From assembly GCF_003268675.1 (NCBI RefSeq), contig NZ_CP029378.1, positions 310,001 to 374,000 of the forward strand: a DNA stretch of 64,000 nucleotides. Direction: 5' to 3'. Positions within the stretch are counted from its first letter, which is position 1; every line of letters starts with the position of its first letter. Position numbers and translations under genes: made by a program. Shown piece by piece: positions 1 to 8,153 of this stretch. The notes under the pieces were generated by a model. It was not told the DNA's origin, did no database searches, and was given only the letters and a program-made list of their open reading frames with translations. The DNA comes from Streptomyces bacillaris (lineage in GTDB: Bacteria > Actinomycetota > Actinomycetes > Streptomycetales > Streptomycetaceae).

Positions 1-176
1 CCGCCGCCATCGCCGCCGACCTCGGCGTACCGGAGACGTCGACGGCCTGCCGGACCATCGCGCGGTTCGCGATCGACGCCTACGCACTGGCCTGCGAGGC
101 GGCCGAGCCGGGGGACGCGGTGGACGAGGTCTTCCGGATGATCGAGGCGGCCTGGAGCGCCTCACGCCTCGCCTGA
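1..176 (+). CDS. C-terminal end of a TetR/AcrR-like regulator (partial)
   Basis: The gene enters from the left edge; the frame begins at base 3 and stops with TGA at 174-176, leaving about 57 residues. The visible part is alpha-helical and ends in VFRMIEAAW followed by a short tail. This pattern, an amphipathic helix pair with a conserved Ala-Trp near the end, fits the C-terminal dimerisation/ligand domain of TetR-family repressors. No DNA-binding domain is visible because the start lies outside the window, so the family call rests on tail composition only. Another helical protein remains possible. Confidence 0.45.
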   Translation, partial: AAIAADLGVPETSTACRTIARFAIDAYALACEAAEPGDAVDEVFRMIEAAWSASRLA

Positions 177-1017
177 GCCGCCCGTCGGTGACACGGCCCA
201 CCCTGGTCCGGTCAGCCCACCAGGTCGCACCCAGTGGCAGGCGCACATGACGTGGAAGGCTCCGACGGCGGACACCTTCAGTGCGCTGCGGTCGGCGCTC
301 TCGCTCGACGGCGAGCTGACCGAGCAGTAGCGCGGGACCTGCCCCGCCCGGGTGGGTGCCATGCCGGACAGTACCGACTTGGAGGGCGTCGAGAGGCCAA
401 ACGCCTTAGTTGGCGTCGGACAGTTGAAGCCGGCCCACGTCTTCGAGAAGGTGTCCAGCACCGAGGCAGCGGCGCTCCTGCCGACGAGTCTCTTCCTGAA
501 GGCGATCGAGTCGCCGGGGCCGTCGCCATGTACGGCTCCCCCGGCAACGCGGTGTTCCGCTTGCTGCCGTGGACCAGCCACACCGGCGCGTCCAGCTCCC
601 ACAGCGCCTTCACCGTCGCCGGTGACTTACCGGTCCGCAGGCTTCATGACTGAGGCGGGGGCGTTGACCGTCGACGAGAAGCCCGTGAGGTTCGAGGTGA
701 CCGCTCGTGCGGCGTGCAAAAGGGTGAGCAAGGACCCCGCACCAGTGGTCTGGGGCAGTACCGCAGACCTGGCGGCCAGGATGTTCCTCAGGCGAGGGAA
801 GGGGCCGAGCGTGCCGGAGCGATCGGGACCGTACACGCGGATGCTGCGCATGGGACCGACGTCGGTGTCCGACGCCCGAGCTACATCGTTGAGCGTTTTC
901 AGCGTGGCCACTGATCGGGTGACGCCGGTCAGGTCGAGGTGAGAACCGCGACGCACAAAGCTCCCGTGCCGTTGAGAGAGGTGTTCGACGTCTCGACCCA
1001 CCGGCACAGGAACCCTG
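177..1017. other. gene-poor stretch, probably degenerate sequence
   Basis: No reading frame here combines a believable ribosome site, Streptomyces-like codon bias and a recognisable protein. GC bias at third positions is weaker than in neighbouring genes, and plausible peptide pieces occur in different frames on both strands (for example 247-330 plus strand and 627-1007 minus strand). This suggests decayed genes next to the broken transposase at 1018. A small inverted repeat, GGAACC at 1009-1014 and GGTTCC at 1020-1025, lies at the transposase start. Confidence 0.4.
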
Positions 1018-1634
1018 TTGGTTCCCCATACTGCCGCACTCGACCTCCCTCACGACCTGGTCGAGTGGGTCACCATGCTCGTCGTCACCCGCGAGGGTGA
1101 CCGCCACTGCAAGCTCCCACCGCACCAGCGCGCGCTCGTCGCTCTGGTGTACCTGCGCCGCCACGACACCCTCGCCCGGATCGCGGCCGGGTGCGGGACC
1201 GTCGGCACCGTCCACGCCTACGTCACCAGCGTGACCAGACTGCTCGCCGAACAGGCCCCCGGCCTGCTGAAGACGCTGCGCGAGCACGATCCGGACTTCG
1301 TCCTGCTGGACGGGACCCTCGCCGAGTGCGACCGCTTCGGCGACAGCCGGGCGGACTGCTCGGCCAAGCACCGCCGGCACGGCGTGAACGTCCAGGTCCT
1401 CACCGATCCGGCCGGCGAGCTGCTGTGGATCTCGCCCGCCCTGCCGGGCCGCACTCATGATCTCACCGCGGCCGTACCCACCGGATGATCCGGATCTGCG
1501 AACGCCAGGGTGTCCCCGTCCTCGCCGACCACGCCTACACGGGCGAGGCAACGCTGAAAGCGCTCAGTGAAGTGCCTGCGCCGTGCCGACACCGATGGGG
1601 GCTCCAGGCCCGCAAGCGCGTATCTCGTCGGTGA
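1018..1634 (+). pseudogene. IS5-family DDE transposase, frameshifted and truncated
   Basis: The first frame (TTG at 1018, stop at 1488) reads as a helix-turn-helix domain followed by the start of a DDE nuclease domain. It contains [11 protein letters not shown], with the first catalytic Asp, and [11 protein letters not shown]. The expected continuation after DLTAA (a His-Arg then ICERQGVPVLADHAYTG, with the next catalytic Asp) is present but in another frame. Restoring one C near 1471 joins the two parts, so a single-base deletion is the likely inactivating event. After AYTG the homology stops and the rest of the catalytic domain, including the final Glu, is gone; the second frame ends at 1634. 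It cannot be an active transposase. The transposase family is clear; the IS name is not. Confidence 0.8.
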
Positions 1635-2010
1635 GCATCCGTCGGAGCCAGCCGATGCGGTACTTCCCGGCTTCGGCGAGGGTGGCTCGGAAGTCGGCCG
1701 GACGAGTTCACGCCCGGGCTCTGCGGCACGCAGTCACGCTTCGACGGATCCGTCCGGGAACGGCTTCCGGCATACGGGCGGCAGACGGCTGCCACCACCT
1801 GACAGGCAATCAAGAAAGTCAGCAAGAGGTCAGCATCGATCCGATCGAACCCTGACACACAAGCTCGAACACGAGACTCGACGTGCCTCCTCTCACATCC
1901 AATAGAGCCCCGAGCCCCGAGCCCCGAGCCCCGGACAGAATGCGGATCGGGGCCCCAGAATGGCGACCGCCAGTGGAAGCACGACCAGCCCGTCTATAGG
2001 TTTCCGCAGG
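1635..2010. other. intergenic stretch without a supported gene
   Basis: This follows the broken transposase and precedes the stop codon of the pirin gene. No coding frame with Streptomyces bias was found. It contains one short tandem repeat at 1905-1932, listed separately. It is likely insertion-element debris. Confidence 0.4.
1905..1932. repeat. four tandem copies of the heptamer GAGCCCC
   Basis: Four exact head-to-tail copies of GAGCCCC occupy these 28 bases, in the non-coding stretch between the decayed transposase and the pirin gene. Slippage of this kind is common in GC-rich intergenic DNA and no function is proposed. Confidence 0.9.
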
Positions 2011-2976
2011 TCAACGCACTCGTCCGCGTGGCTTCAGCGGGGTCGTGGGCAGTTCCGGGGCGGACAGGCGAGCACCGTCGTAGCCCTGCACCTCGCCGAA
2101 CCGCGAGCCCTCCTCCCAGTCCTTTCGCGCCTGTACGATCTCCTCACCGGAGCGGCCGATGAAGTTCCAGAACATCACGATCTCCTCCTCGAACGGCTCG
2201 CCGCCCAGGAGCATCAGCCCCGCGTCGGAGAGGGCGCGCAGCGGCAGCTCCCGGCGGCCGCAGCCGAGGTAGAGCATCGAGCCGGGCAGCACGGGCACGC
2301 CGTCGACCTCGGCCTCTCCCGACATCGCCAGGACCGCGTACTCGAAGTCCGGGTCCAGCGGGAGGCGGGTCTCCGCGCCTTCGGTGAGGGCGAGGTCGGC
2401 GCCGACGATCGGCGTGTAGGCGGTGCCGGGGGAGGCCGCGCCGTCCAGTTCGCCCAGGATCACGGTGGCGGTGAGGCCGGGGGCGGTGACGGCGGGGAGG
2501 TCGGTGTGGTGCTGGAAGTGCGGCTCGACATGGCGGTGTTCGTCGGGGAGGGCCACCCAGAGCTGGGCACCGTGGAGGAACCTGGCGTGCTGCTTGGGGC
2601 TCTCCTCGGAGTGGCTGATGGCCCGGCCGGAGGTCATGAGGCCCAGTTCACGGGGGCGTACGGTCTGCAGGCTGCCCAGGCTGTCGCGGTGCAGGACCTC
2701 TCCGTCGTGGAGCCAGCTGACGGTCTGGAGGCCCATGTGCGGATGCGGCGGGACCTGCATGCCGGGCTCGTCCGCGATGTCGTCCGGCCCGTAGTGGTCG
2801 ACGAAGGCCCACGCGCCCACCATGCGACGGCCCAGGTTGGGCAGCAGCCGGCGCACCTCGGTGGACTCGCCGAGCGGTACGCGGCGGGGAGTAAGGAGTT
2901 CACGGACCGGCTCGGCGACGACGAAGCCGCGCCCTCCGCAGACGGAGGGAGTGGCCTGGCGATCGAGATTGCTCAT
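2011..2976 (-). CDS. pirin family protein
   Basis: A 321-residue two-cupin protein of the pirin family. The N-terminal half carries the usual block around HPHMGLQTVSWLHDGEVLHRDS, whose histidines together with a downstream Glu normally bind Fe(II). The pirin C-terminal cupin follows with a PGSMLYLG segment. The start chosen is the ATG at 2974-2976; longer starts add residues without homology. Bacterial pirins are variously quercetinases or regulators of metabolic enzymes, and sequence alone does not tell which applies. It is transcribed divergently from the TPR gene at 3142 with a shared 165-base promoter region. Confidence 0.85.
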   Translation of the reverse strand: MSNLDRQATPSVCGGRGFVVAEPVRELLTPRRVPLGESTEVRRLLPNLGRRMVGAWAFVDHYGPDDIADEPGMQVPPHPHMGLQTVSWLHDGEVLHRDSLGSLQTVRPRELGLMTSGRAISHSEESPKQHARFLHGAQLWVALPDEHRHVEPHFQHHTDLPAVTAPGLTATVILGELDGAASPGTAYTPIVGADLALTEGAETRLPLDPDFEYAVLAMSGEAEVDGVPVLPGSMLYLGCGRRELPLRALSDAGLMLLGGEPFEEEIVMFWNFIGRSGEEIVQARKDWEEGSRFGEVQGYDGARLSAPELPTTPLKPRGRVR

Positions 2977-3141
2977 GGCGCTCAACCTATTCCCGTACGG
3001 GCATGGAGCGTCGGCACCCACGCCGGAGCTTTAGTGGAATGTTCAACCATTATGGAGTGTTGTCACGGCTGAACGTACAGCGGGACGGCGGTTCGGGGGC
3101 TTGCACCGAGCGGGCGGACCGCCCGATGAGGAGGAGCGCAC

Positions 3142-3501
3142 GTGAACGACACCTACTACGAGTTCGGCACGGCCGCCGACCGGTGGGACCGGGCGCAGCT
3201 GTTCTTCGAGGCCAAGGAGTACCTCACGGCCGCCCGGATCCTGGGCGGGCTCGTCGAGGAGGCGCCGGAGCAGGTCGCGCCGCGGCTGCTGCTGGCCCGC
3301 TCCTACTACCACTCCGCCCGGCTCGCGCGGGCCGAGGAGGAGCTGCGGGCGGTCCTGGAACGCGACCCGGTGGAGAGCTACGCGCGCCTCATGCTGGGCC
3401 GGACCCTGGAGCGCCAGGGACGGCAGGCCGAGGCGGCCACGCATCTGCGGCTGGCCGCCGCGCTCTCCGGCGACTTCGGGCAGCCGGAGAACGGAGCCTG
3501 A
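3142..3501 (+). CDS. small tetratricopeptide-repeat protein
   Basis: A 119-residue soluble protein made almost entirely of TPR-type helix pairs: aromatic and alanine positions recur about every 34 residues (YLTAARILGGL, LLLARSYYHSARLARAEEEL, ARLMLGRTLERQGRQAEAATHL). TPR units form protein-binding scaffolds and the partner is unknown. The GTG start at 3142 is well placed behind a GAGGAG ribosome site. A strong hairpin follows the stop. The protein has no signal peptide or catalytic domain and probably acts in the cytoplasm. Confidence 0.8.
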   Translation: MNDTYYEFGTAADRWDRAQLFFEAKEYLTAARILGGLVEEAPEQVAPRLLLARSYYHSARLARAEEELRAVLERDPVESYARLMLGRTLERQGRQAEAATHLRLAAALSGDFGQPENGA

Positions 3502-3528
3502 ACCGGGGACGACCCGTACCGAGGGACG

Positions 3529-3555
3529 AGGGCCGCACCGCTCCGGTGCGGCCCT
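3529..3555 (+). terminator. hairpin terminator after the TPR gene
   Basis: A perfect 12-bp stem, AGGGCCGCACCG paired with CGGTGCGGCCCT, closes a 3-base loop 27 bases after the stop of the TPR gene. There is no U-run, which is usual for Streptomyces terminators. Confidence 0.65.
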
Positions 3556-3635
3556 GCCCCGTGCGGCCCTGTCCTGCTTTACCCGCTGGTACGAGCACCC
3601 GATAATGAGCTTTCCGGGACGAAGGGGTGGGGGAC

Positions 3636-4325
3636 ATGCGCAGATCCAGGGATGCGGAGTTACGCCGGACGCGGGTGGCCGCGCTGATCGCATCGGCGGT
3701 GACGACGGTGACCGTGGCCGTATCCGGCTGCTCCGGCGGCCAGGACGGGGACGGAGCAGCCGGATCCTCCGGGACCCTCGCCTCCCGCGCCCCGGGGGCG
3801 CACAGCTGGACCGGCACCCCCTGCGCACTGCTCACGGGCGAGCCGCTCGCGAAGGGGTTCACCGTCGGCTCGACCACCGACTCCGCCGACCCCGACGTCA
3901 GGGAGGACATCGGAGAGGGCGGCGCCCGGCCCCGCTATCGACAGACTGGCTGCCTGGCCGGTCTCACGGGCCCGGACGGGGCGTCGTGGAAGCTCTACAC
4001 GACCGCCGACGTGTACGAGGAGAGCGCGCCCGCCCACCGCGCTTACCGCGTCAAGCACGATCTCGACCGGGTGCACGGACGCGGACCGGAGCGGGTCCAC
4101 GAGACCGCGTACGCGAAACCGGTCGACGACCAGGGCCGCCCCGGCCGCGCTCTTCTTCTGTGGAACGGCGACCTCCTGCTCACGGTGACCGCGTACGGCC
4201 CGTACGGAAGCAAGGCCCACGACGTACGCGAGGGCCTCCAGGACCTCGTCGAGAACACCGCCCGCCTCGTGGAGGACGCGCTGCGCGACCGCGACGCCCC
4301 CTCCCCCGTACCGTCAACGCCCTGA
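3636..4325 (+). CDS. putative secreted lipoprotein of unknown function
   Basis: About 229 residues starting with a charged region (MRRSRDAELRRTR), a hydrophobic segment and a lipobox ending in VSGC, so it should be exported and lipid-anchored on the outer face of the membrane. The mature part begins with a Gly/Asp/Ser linker followed by a globular domain with two cysteines (TPCALL and QTGCLAG), which may form a disulfide. It resembles DUF3558-like actinobacterial lipoproteins in layout, but that family was not confirmed. ATG 3636 is preferred over GTG 3627 because the AAGGGG ribosome site fits it better. It stands alone, with the TetR gene converging on it. Confidence 0.7.
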   Translation: MRRSRDAELRRTRVAALIASAVTTVTVAVSGCSGGQDGDGAAGSSGTLASRAPGAHSWTGTPCALLTGEPLAKGFTVGSTTDSADPDVREDIGEGGARPRYRQTGCLAGLTGPDGASWKLYTTADVYEESAPAHRAYRVKHDLDRVHGRGPERVHETAYAKPVDDQGRPGRALLLWNGDLLLTVTAYGPYGSKAHDVREGLQDLVENTARLVEDALRDRDAPSPVPSTP

Positions 4326-4372
4326 CCGCACCCCCTCGCCCCGCCTCCGGACCCGGACCCGAGGGTGTGGGC

Positions 4373-5098
4373 TCACTCCCCCGGGCGGGCGTTCGCCACG
4401 CGGTCGAGCCACTCCTTCATCAGCGCGGCCTCGGCCGTGCTGAGCCCCGGCCCCTGGGCCTCACGCAGCAGGGCGCTCAACCGGGCGGCGGCCGAGGGGA
4501 CTTCGGCCGCCCCCGGCTCGGCCACCACGGGCTCGGCCGGCGCCGCGTCGGGGGTGAGGATGGAGGCGTGCACGGCGTCGCGCACCCGGCGGGACATATC
4601 GGCGTCATCGAAGCTCGCGGGGCGGGCGACCAGCATCAGCGCCACCCCCACATTGGCCGACATGACCATCTGGGCGGCCAGCTCGGGTGCGACGCGTATC
4701 CGGCCTTGGGCGGCCGCCCGTTCCAGATCCCGGGTCAGGATGCGGTGCGACTCCAGCGCCGCGGCGGGAGGCGTCCGCATCGCCGGTGAGTTCATCAGGC
4801 GGTAGAGGTTGGGATTGCGGACGGCGAACTCGACATGGCTGTCCCACCCCCGGCGCAGGTCCTCCACGGGGTCCGCGCTCTCGTCGCGCTCACGTTTCGT
4901 CGCGAGGTACCGCTCGAAGCCATGGTCGACGACGGCGGACAGGAGGCCCTCCTTGTCCCCGAAGTGGCGGTAGAGAGCCGGGGCCCCGACCTGGGCCGCC
5001 TCGCAGACGGCGCGCGTGGAGATGTCGCCGTCGGGCGAGCTGGCGACCAGCTCGGTGGCGACCTCGAGGATGCGGGTCCGCGTGTTCGTCGTGCTCAT
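4373..5098 (-). CDS. TetR/AcrR family transcriptional regulator
   Basis: A 241-residue repressor-type protein. The N-terminal helix-turn-helix is clear (residues about 8-55: RILEVATELV, TRAVCEAAQVGAPALYRHFGDKEGLL). The middle and C-terminal helices form the ligand pocket and dimer face; about 30 Ala/Pro/Glu-rich residues near 185-200 form a linker before the last helices. It lies 40 bases downstream of the SDR gene on the same strand, so the two probably form one transcript and the regulator probably controls its own operon. The ligand is unknown. Confidence 0.9.
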   Translation of the reverse strand: MSTTNTRTRILEVATELVASSPDGDISTRAVCEAAQVGAPALYRHFGDKEGLLSAVVDHGFERYLATKRERDESADPVEDLRRGWDSHVEFAVRNPNLYRLMNSPAMRTPPAAALESHRILTRDLERAAAQGRIRVAPELAAQMVMSANVGVALMLVARPASFDDADMSRRVRDAVHASILTPDAAPAEPVVAEPGAAEVPSAAARLSALLREAQGPGLSTAEAALMKEWLDRVANARPGE

Positions 5099-5138
5099 CG
5101 GACGGACGCTATCAAGCCGGGAGGGTGAGCGGCGGGGC

Positions 5139-5948
5139 TCAGACGATGCCTCCGTTGGCCCGCAGGACCTGACCGTTGACCCAGCGGGCAGGACCGGCGA
5201 GGAAGGAGACCACCTCGGCTATGTCCTGCGGGGTACCCAGCCGCTCCAGCGGGGGCTGGGCCGCCATCCGCGCGACGGTCTCCTCGTCCTTGCCGTCCAG
5301 GAAGAGGGCGGTGGCGGTCGGCCCCGGGGCGATGGCGTTGACCGTGATGTCCCGCCCGCGCAGCTCGCGGGCGAGGATCAGGGTCATCGCCTCGACGGCC
5401 CCCTTGGTGGCGGCGTAGGCGGTGTAGCCGGGGAGGGCGAGCGACAGCACGGAGCTGGAGAAGTTGATGACGGCCCCGCCGTCGCGCAGCCGTCGCGCGG
5501 CCTGCTGGTCGACGACGAAGGTGCCGCGCACGTTGGTGCGGTACATCCGGTCGAGCGCGTCGAGGTCGAGTTCGGCCAGCGGGGCGAGAGCCATCACGCC
5601 CGCGGCGTGCACGACCACGTCGACCCCTCCGTACGCCTCCTCCGCGGCGTCGAAGAGCCCGGCGACGGCGGCCTCGTCCGCCACGTCCGCACGGTGGGCG
5701 AAAGCCTCGCCGCCCGCGGCGGTGATGGCGGCGACGGCCGCCTCCGCCTCGGCCCGGTGGCCCGCGTAGGTGACGACCACCGCGAGGCCGTCGGCGGCGA
5801 GCCGCTCGGCACTCTCCCGGCCGACGCCCCGGGATCCCCCGGTGACCACGGCCACGCGGCGGGGCGCGGCAGCGGAAACCTGCCCGGCCGCCGACTCACG
5901 TACGGACCGGCTTGCGAATTCGCTTACGGACGCGGGCTGTTCGGTCAT
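5139..5948 (-). CDS. SDR family NAD(P)-dependent oxidoreductase (FabG-like)
   Basis: A 269-residue classical short-chain dehydrogenase. After an unusual N-terminal extension of about 30 Ser/Ala-rich residues come the Rossmann motif TGGSRGVG (about residue 37), HAAGV (the NNAG equivalent), the catalytic Ser in NFSSSVLSL, and the YxxxK motif in YAATKGAVEA. NAIAPGPT is the usual C-terminal signature. It should reduce a carbonyl or oxidise an alcohol with NAD(P)H; an Arg after the glycine motif leans to NADPH. The substrate cannot be read from sequence. An AGGAG ribosome site precedes the ATG. It is probably co-transcribed with and regulated by the TetR gene downstream. Confidence 0.9.
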   Translation of the reverse strand: MTEQPASVSEFASRSVRESAAGQVSAAAPRRVAVVTGGSRGVGRESAERLAADGLAVVVTYAGHRAEAEAAVAAITAAGGEAFAHRADVADEAAVAGLFDAAEEAYGGVDVVVHAAGVMALAPLAELDLDALDRMYRTNVRGTFVVDQQAARRLRDGGAVINFSSSVLSLALPGYTAYAATKGAVEAMTLILARELRGRDITVNAIAPGPTATALFLDGKDEETVARMAAQPPLERLGTPQDIAEVVSFLAGPARWVNGQVLRANGGIV

Positions 5949-6092
5949 GGCGTCGCTCCTGACGAAGGGGGCACGGTGGTTCCGCGCAACCCGACGACAT
6001 CAACGCTAACATCGAACGAGTAACGTCGCTACCCTCTTTCGGTCTCCATGCCCGTAACACCGCTACCCAGTCGCTACCCGGCCCCGGAAACG

Positions 6093-6126
6093 GCAGAACC
6101 CGCCGGACACACCCGGCGGGTTCTGC
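6093..6126 (-). terminator. terminator of the cbtB-cbtA transcript
   Basis: A perfect 14-bp stem (GCAGAACCCGCCGG and its complement) closes a 6-base loop, 21 bases after the cbtA stop codon. It sits between two minus-strand units and most likely ends the cobalt-transport transcript. Confidence 0.75.
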
Positions 6127-6146
6127 TTCTGTGCGGAGCGCGGCGG

Positions 6147-6914
6147 TCAGCCCACCGGCGTCGCCGTGCGGGGCTCGTCGACACGGGGGGCGGAGACGAA
6201 GAGCCGCTCGGCGAGATAGCCGAAGATCAGCCCGAAGCCGGTCCAGAACGCGGTCTGGACGGCGAGCGTGGAGAGCCGGAACTTCCACAGGAGGCTGGCC
6301 GGGAAGTCCTCGACGACCTCGTCGAACGAGGGCAGGAAGGCATAGGCCAGGCCGATCACCACGACGAAGCCGGCGGCGGCCGCGATGGTCGCGTTCCAGT
6401 TGCCCAGGGCGGGGGCGAGCCGCTTGCCGATGATCACGGCGGCGACGGCCAGCAGCAGACTGAGGGCGACCATCAGGAAGAAGAGGGTGGTGCGCTTCCC
6501 GATGGTGTCGGGGTTGCCGACGGCCGGCGGGTTCGCCGGGTACTTGAGGAACGGCACGACATAGACGGTGAGCAGAGCCGCTCCCGCGATCAGCGCGGCC
6601 GTGGCCCGCGGACCGAAGCTGCCGATACGGCCCAGCACATAGGCGACGACGAGGGAGGCGATCCCGCCCGCCGCGACACCGAAGACCAGGAGCGCGGTGG
6701 CGAGGCCACCGGTGGCCTGCATGGTGCGGCTGACGAGTTCCTCTTCCTCCTCGCCGCCACCGTGGGCGGCGTGGCTGTGCGCCTCTTCGAGCGCGATGGC
6801 GGCGTCCACCTGGGACTCACCGAGGAAGTACGCGACGGCGAGGGCCAGCGCACCCGCGATCACGCCCGCGATCATGCCGCGCACGAGCAGAGCTCTGACA
6901 GATATGGAGTTCAC
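6147..6914 (-). CDS. cbtA: CbtA family cobalt transporter subunit
   Basis: About 255 residues with several hydrophobic membrane spans and an acidic His-containing loop near residue 45 (HSHAAHGGGEEEEE), as expected of CbtA, which forms a putative cobalt importer with CbtB. The GTG start at 6912-6914 follows an AGGGAAAG ribosome site; longer frames run into non-homologous sequence. cbtB lies 71 bases upstream on the same strand behind a cobalamin riboswitch, which places both in vitamin B12 homeostasis: cobalt uptake is shut off when B12 is plentiful. The direct transport mechanism of CbtAB is poorly studied. Confidence 0.88.
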   Translation of the reverse strand: MNSISVRALLVRGMIAGVIAGALALAVAYFLGESQVDAAIALEEAHSHAAHGGGEEEEELVSRTMQATGGLATALLVFGVAAGGIASLVVAYVLGRIGSFGPRATAALIAGAALLTVYVVPFLKYPANPPAVGNPDTIGKRTTLFFLMVALSLLLAVAAVIIGKRLAPALGNWNATIAAAAGFVVVIGLAYAFLPSFDEVVEDFPASLLWKFRLSTLAVQTAFWTGFGLIFGYLAERLFVSAPRVDEPRTATPVG

Positions 6915-6985
6915 GAGACTTTCCCTGTTTCCTGTTTCTCTGGTTTCCTTGATCACTTGCCTGCCGGGGACCGCACGCAGGCGGG

Positions 6986-7216
6986 TCAGTGGCAGGGGAA
7001 ACCGAGCAGGTGACGGCCGTCGTGGACCCATTCGTGGACGCCTTCGCCCGAGATCAGGGCGGTGGCGCCCTGTTCGGCGCCGACGAAGTACAGCAGTACG
7101 AGCGCCAGAATGCCGACGAAGACGGCCCAGGGGGCTATGGCCTTCGCCGAGATGGGGGTGATCGCGGGGGCCCCTGTCGTGGGGGCTCCGGTTGCGGGAG
7201 CGGCAGACTGCGCCAT
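6986..7216 (-). CDS. cbtB: CbtB family cobalt transporter small subunit
   Basis: A 76-residue protein with one membrane helix (AIAPWAVFVGILALVLLYFVG) and the characteristic C-terminal His-rich tail, HEWVHDGRHLLGFPCH. The four histidines and the Cys are the likely metal-binding ligands of this family. The ATG at 7214-7216 has a perfect AGGAGG ribosome site. It is the first gene after the cobalamin riboswitch and is followed by cbtA. Confidence 0.92.
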   Translation of the reverse strand: MAQSAAPATGAPTTGAPAITPISAKAIAPWAVFVGILALVLLYFVGAEQGATALISGEGVHEWVHDGRHLLGFPCH

Positions 7217-7248
7217 GGCAGAACCTCCTGTGGGAACACGCGTCCCTG

Positions 7249-7372
7249 TCGTGGTGCGCCGGACGAAGGTGCTGGGTCTGACTTCCCGCACAGGTACGGG
7301 TACACAGTGGCGCGACCGTGCCGGATTCTCACCGGGCTTCCGTCACACCGTCGTCAAGGTCGACGTGACCAT
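7249..7372 (-). promoter_or_regulatory. cobalamin (B12) riboswitch
   Basis: Read on the minus strand, this leader contains the conserved cobalamin riboswitch core in the right order: GGAAGCCCGGTGAGAATCC, then the B12-box-like CGCGCCACTGTG, then GCGGGAAGTCAGACC. It lies 30-150 bases upstream of cbtB with the ribosome site just beyond its 3' end, so it can control translation or transcription of cbtB-cbtA. Exact ends are approximate. Confidence 0.92.
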
Positions 7373-7481
7373 ACCGCCTGCACGCAGGCTCCGCCATGGT
7401 GCAATGTGCAGAGGTTCGGGCCCCGAATCGCCCGCCCGTCAAGGGTGTTGGGGCCGCCGCGGAACGAGTTGAGGCAGGAAC

Positions 7482-8153
7482 ATGACAGTACGGGTGTCCT
7501 TGGTCTCACCGGCGATGAACGCGGCGCTCCGAGAGGCCCGTTTCGACGGTGACGCCCCGCTGGACCGGGCCGGGGAGCGGGCCGCGCGGGCGGCGGCCTC
7601 CGCCGTGCCCGGGGCTGGCCTGGTGCTGAGCGGCCCTTCGCAGCGGTGCCGGGAGACCGCCACCGCGCTCGGTCTGGCCGCCCGCCCCGAACCGGCGCTC
7701 ACCGGCTGGGACCTCGGGCGGTGGAGCGGCCGCCGCCTCGACGAGGTGGGCGCGGCCGAACCCGCCGCCGTGGCCGCCTGGATCGGTGACCCCTCGGCGG
7801 CTCCGCACGGAGGCGAGTCACTGCGGGGGCTGGTGGAGCGGGTGGGCGGCTGGCTGGACGGGGTCGGCGGTGAAGACAAGGCCGCGCACGGGACGGGTGA
7901 CCCGGGCGGGCACACGGCCGGCGGCGGAACCACCGCCGACGACCAACGCCGGGCCGACCGCCGGGCCGTGAGCGTTCTCTCGGTCGTCGAGCCCGCCGTC
8001 GTACGAGCGGCGGTCGTGCACGGTCTGGCCCTGCCCCTGGAGGCGTTCTGGCGGCTGGACGTGGCGCCGCTGGCCCTGACGGAGCTGAGCGGCCGGTCGG
8101 GGCGGTGGAACGTCCGGCTGGGGCGCCCGCTCACCGCCCTTCAGGGGCTCTGA
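7482..8153 (+). CDS. histidine-phosphatase-fold protein lacking the RHG histidine
   Basis: A 223-residue protein of the histidine phosphatase (phosphoglycerate mutase-like) superfamily. Later motifs are present: the Arg in SGPSQRCRETA, HGGESL, and the second catalytic His in VVHGLALPLEAFW. The first strand reads LVSPAMNAAL where the family has RHG, so the phosphate-accepting histidine is missing. It is divergent from the riboswitch-controlled cbtBA unit. Family members in this setting are often called CobC-like because CobC removes the phosphate of alpha-ribazole. Whether this one is catalytic is doubtful. A low-complexity Gly/Thr/Asp insertion occupies about residues 125-165. Its last 13 bases overlap the 3' end of the PPTase gene. 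Confidence 0.75.
   Translation: MTVRVSLVSPAMNAALREARFDGDAPLDRAGERAARAAASAVPGAGLVLSGPSQRCRETATALGLAARPEPALTGWDLGRWSGRRLDEVGAAEPAAVAAWIGDPSAAPHGGESLRGLVERVGGWLDGVGGEDKAAHGTGDPGGHTAGGGTTADDQRRADRRAVSVLSVVEPAVVRAAVVHGLALPLEAFWRLDVAPLALTELSGRSGRWNVRLGRPLTALQGL

Noticed and set aside
247..330. Short peptide starting MTWKAPTADTF as a separate small gene
   Set aside because: It is 27 codons without a good ribosome site in a degenerate region; kept only as part of the gene-poor stretch.
610..1551. Long open frame on the minus strand over the transposase
   Set aside because: It is a GC-rich antisense shadow: it lies opposite the transposase, has no ribosome site and its protein resembles nothing natural.
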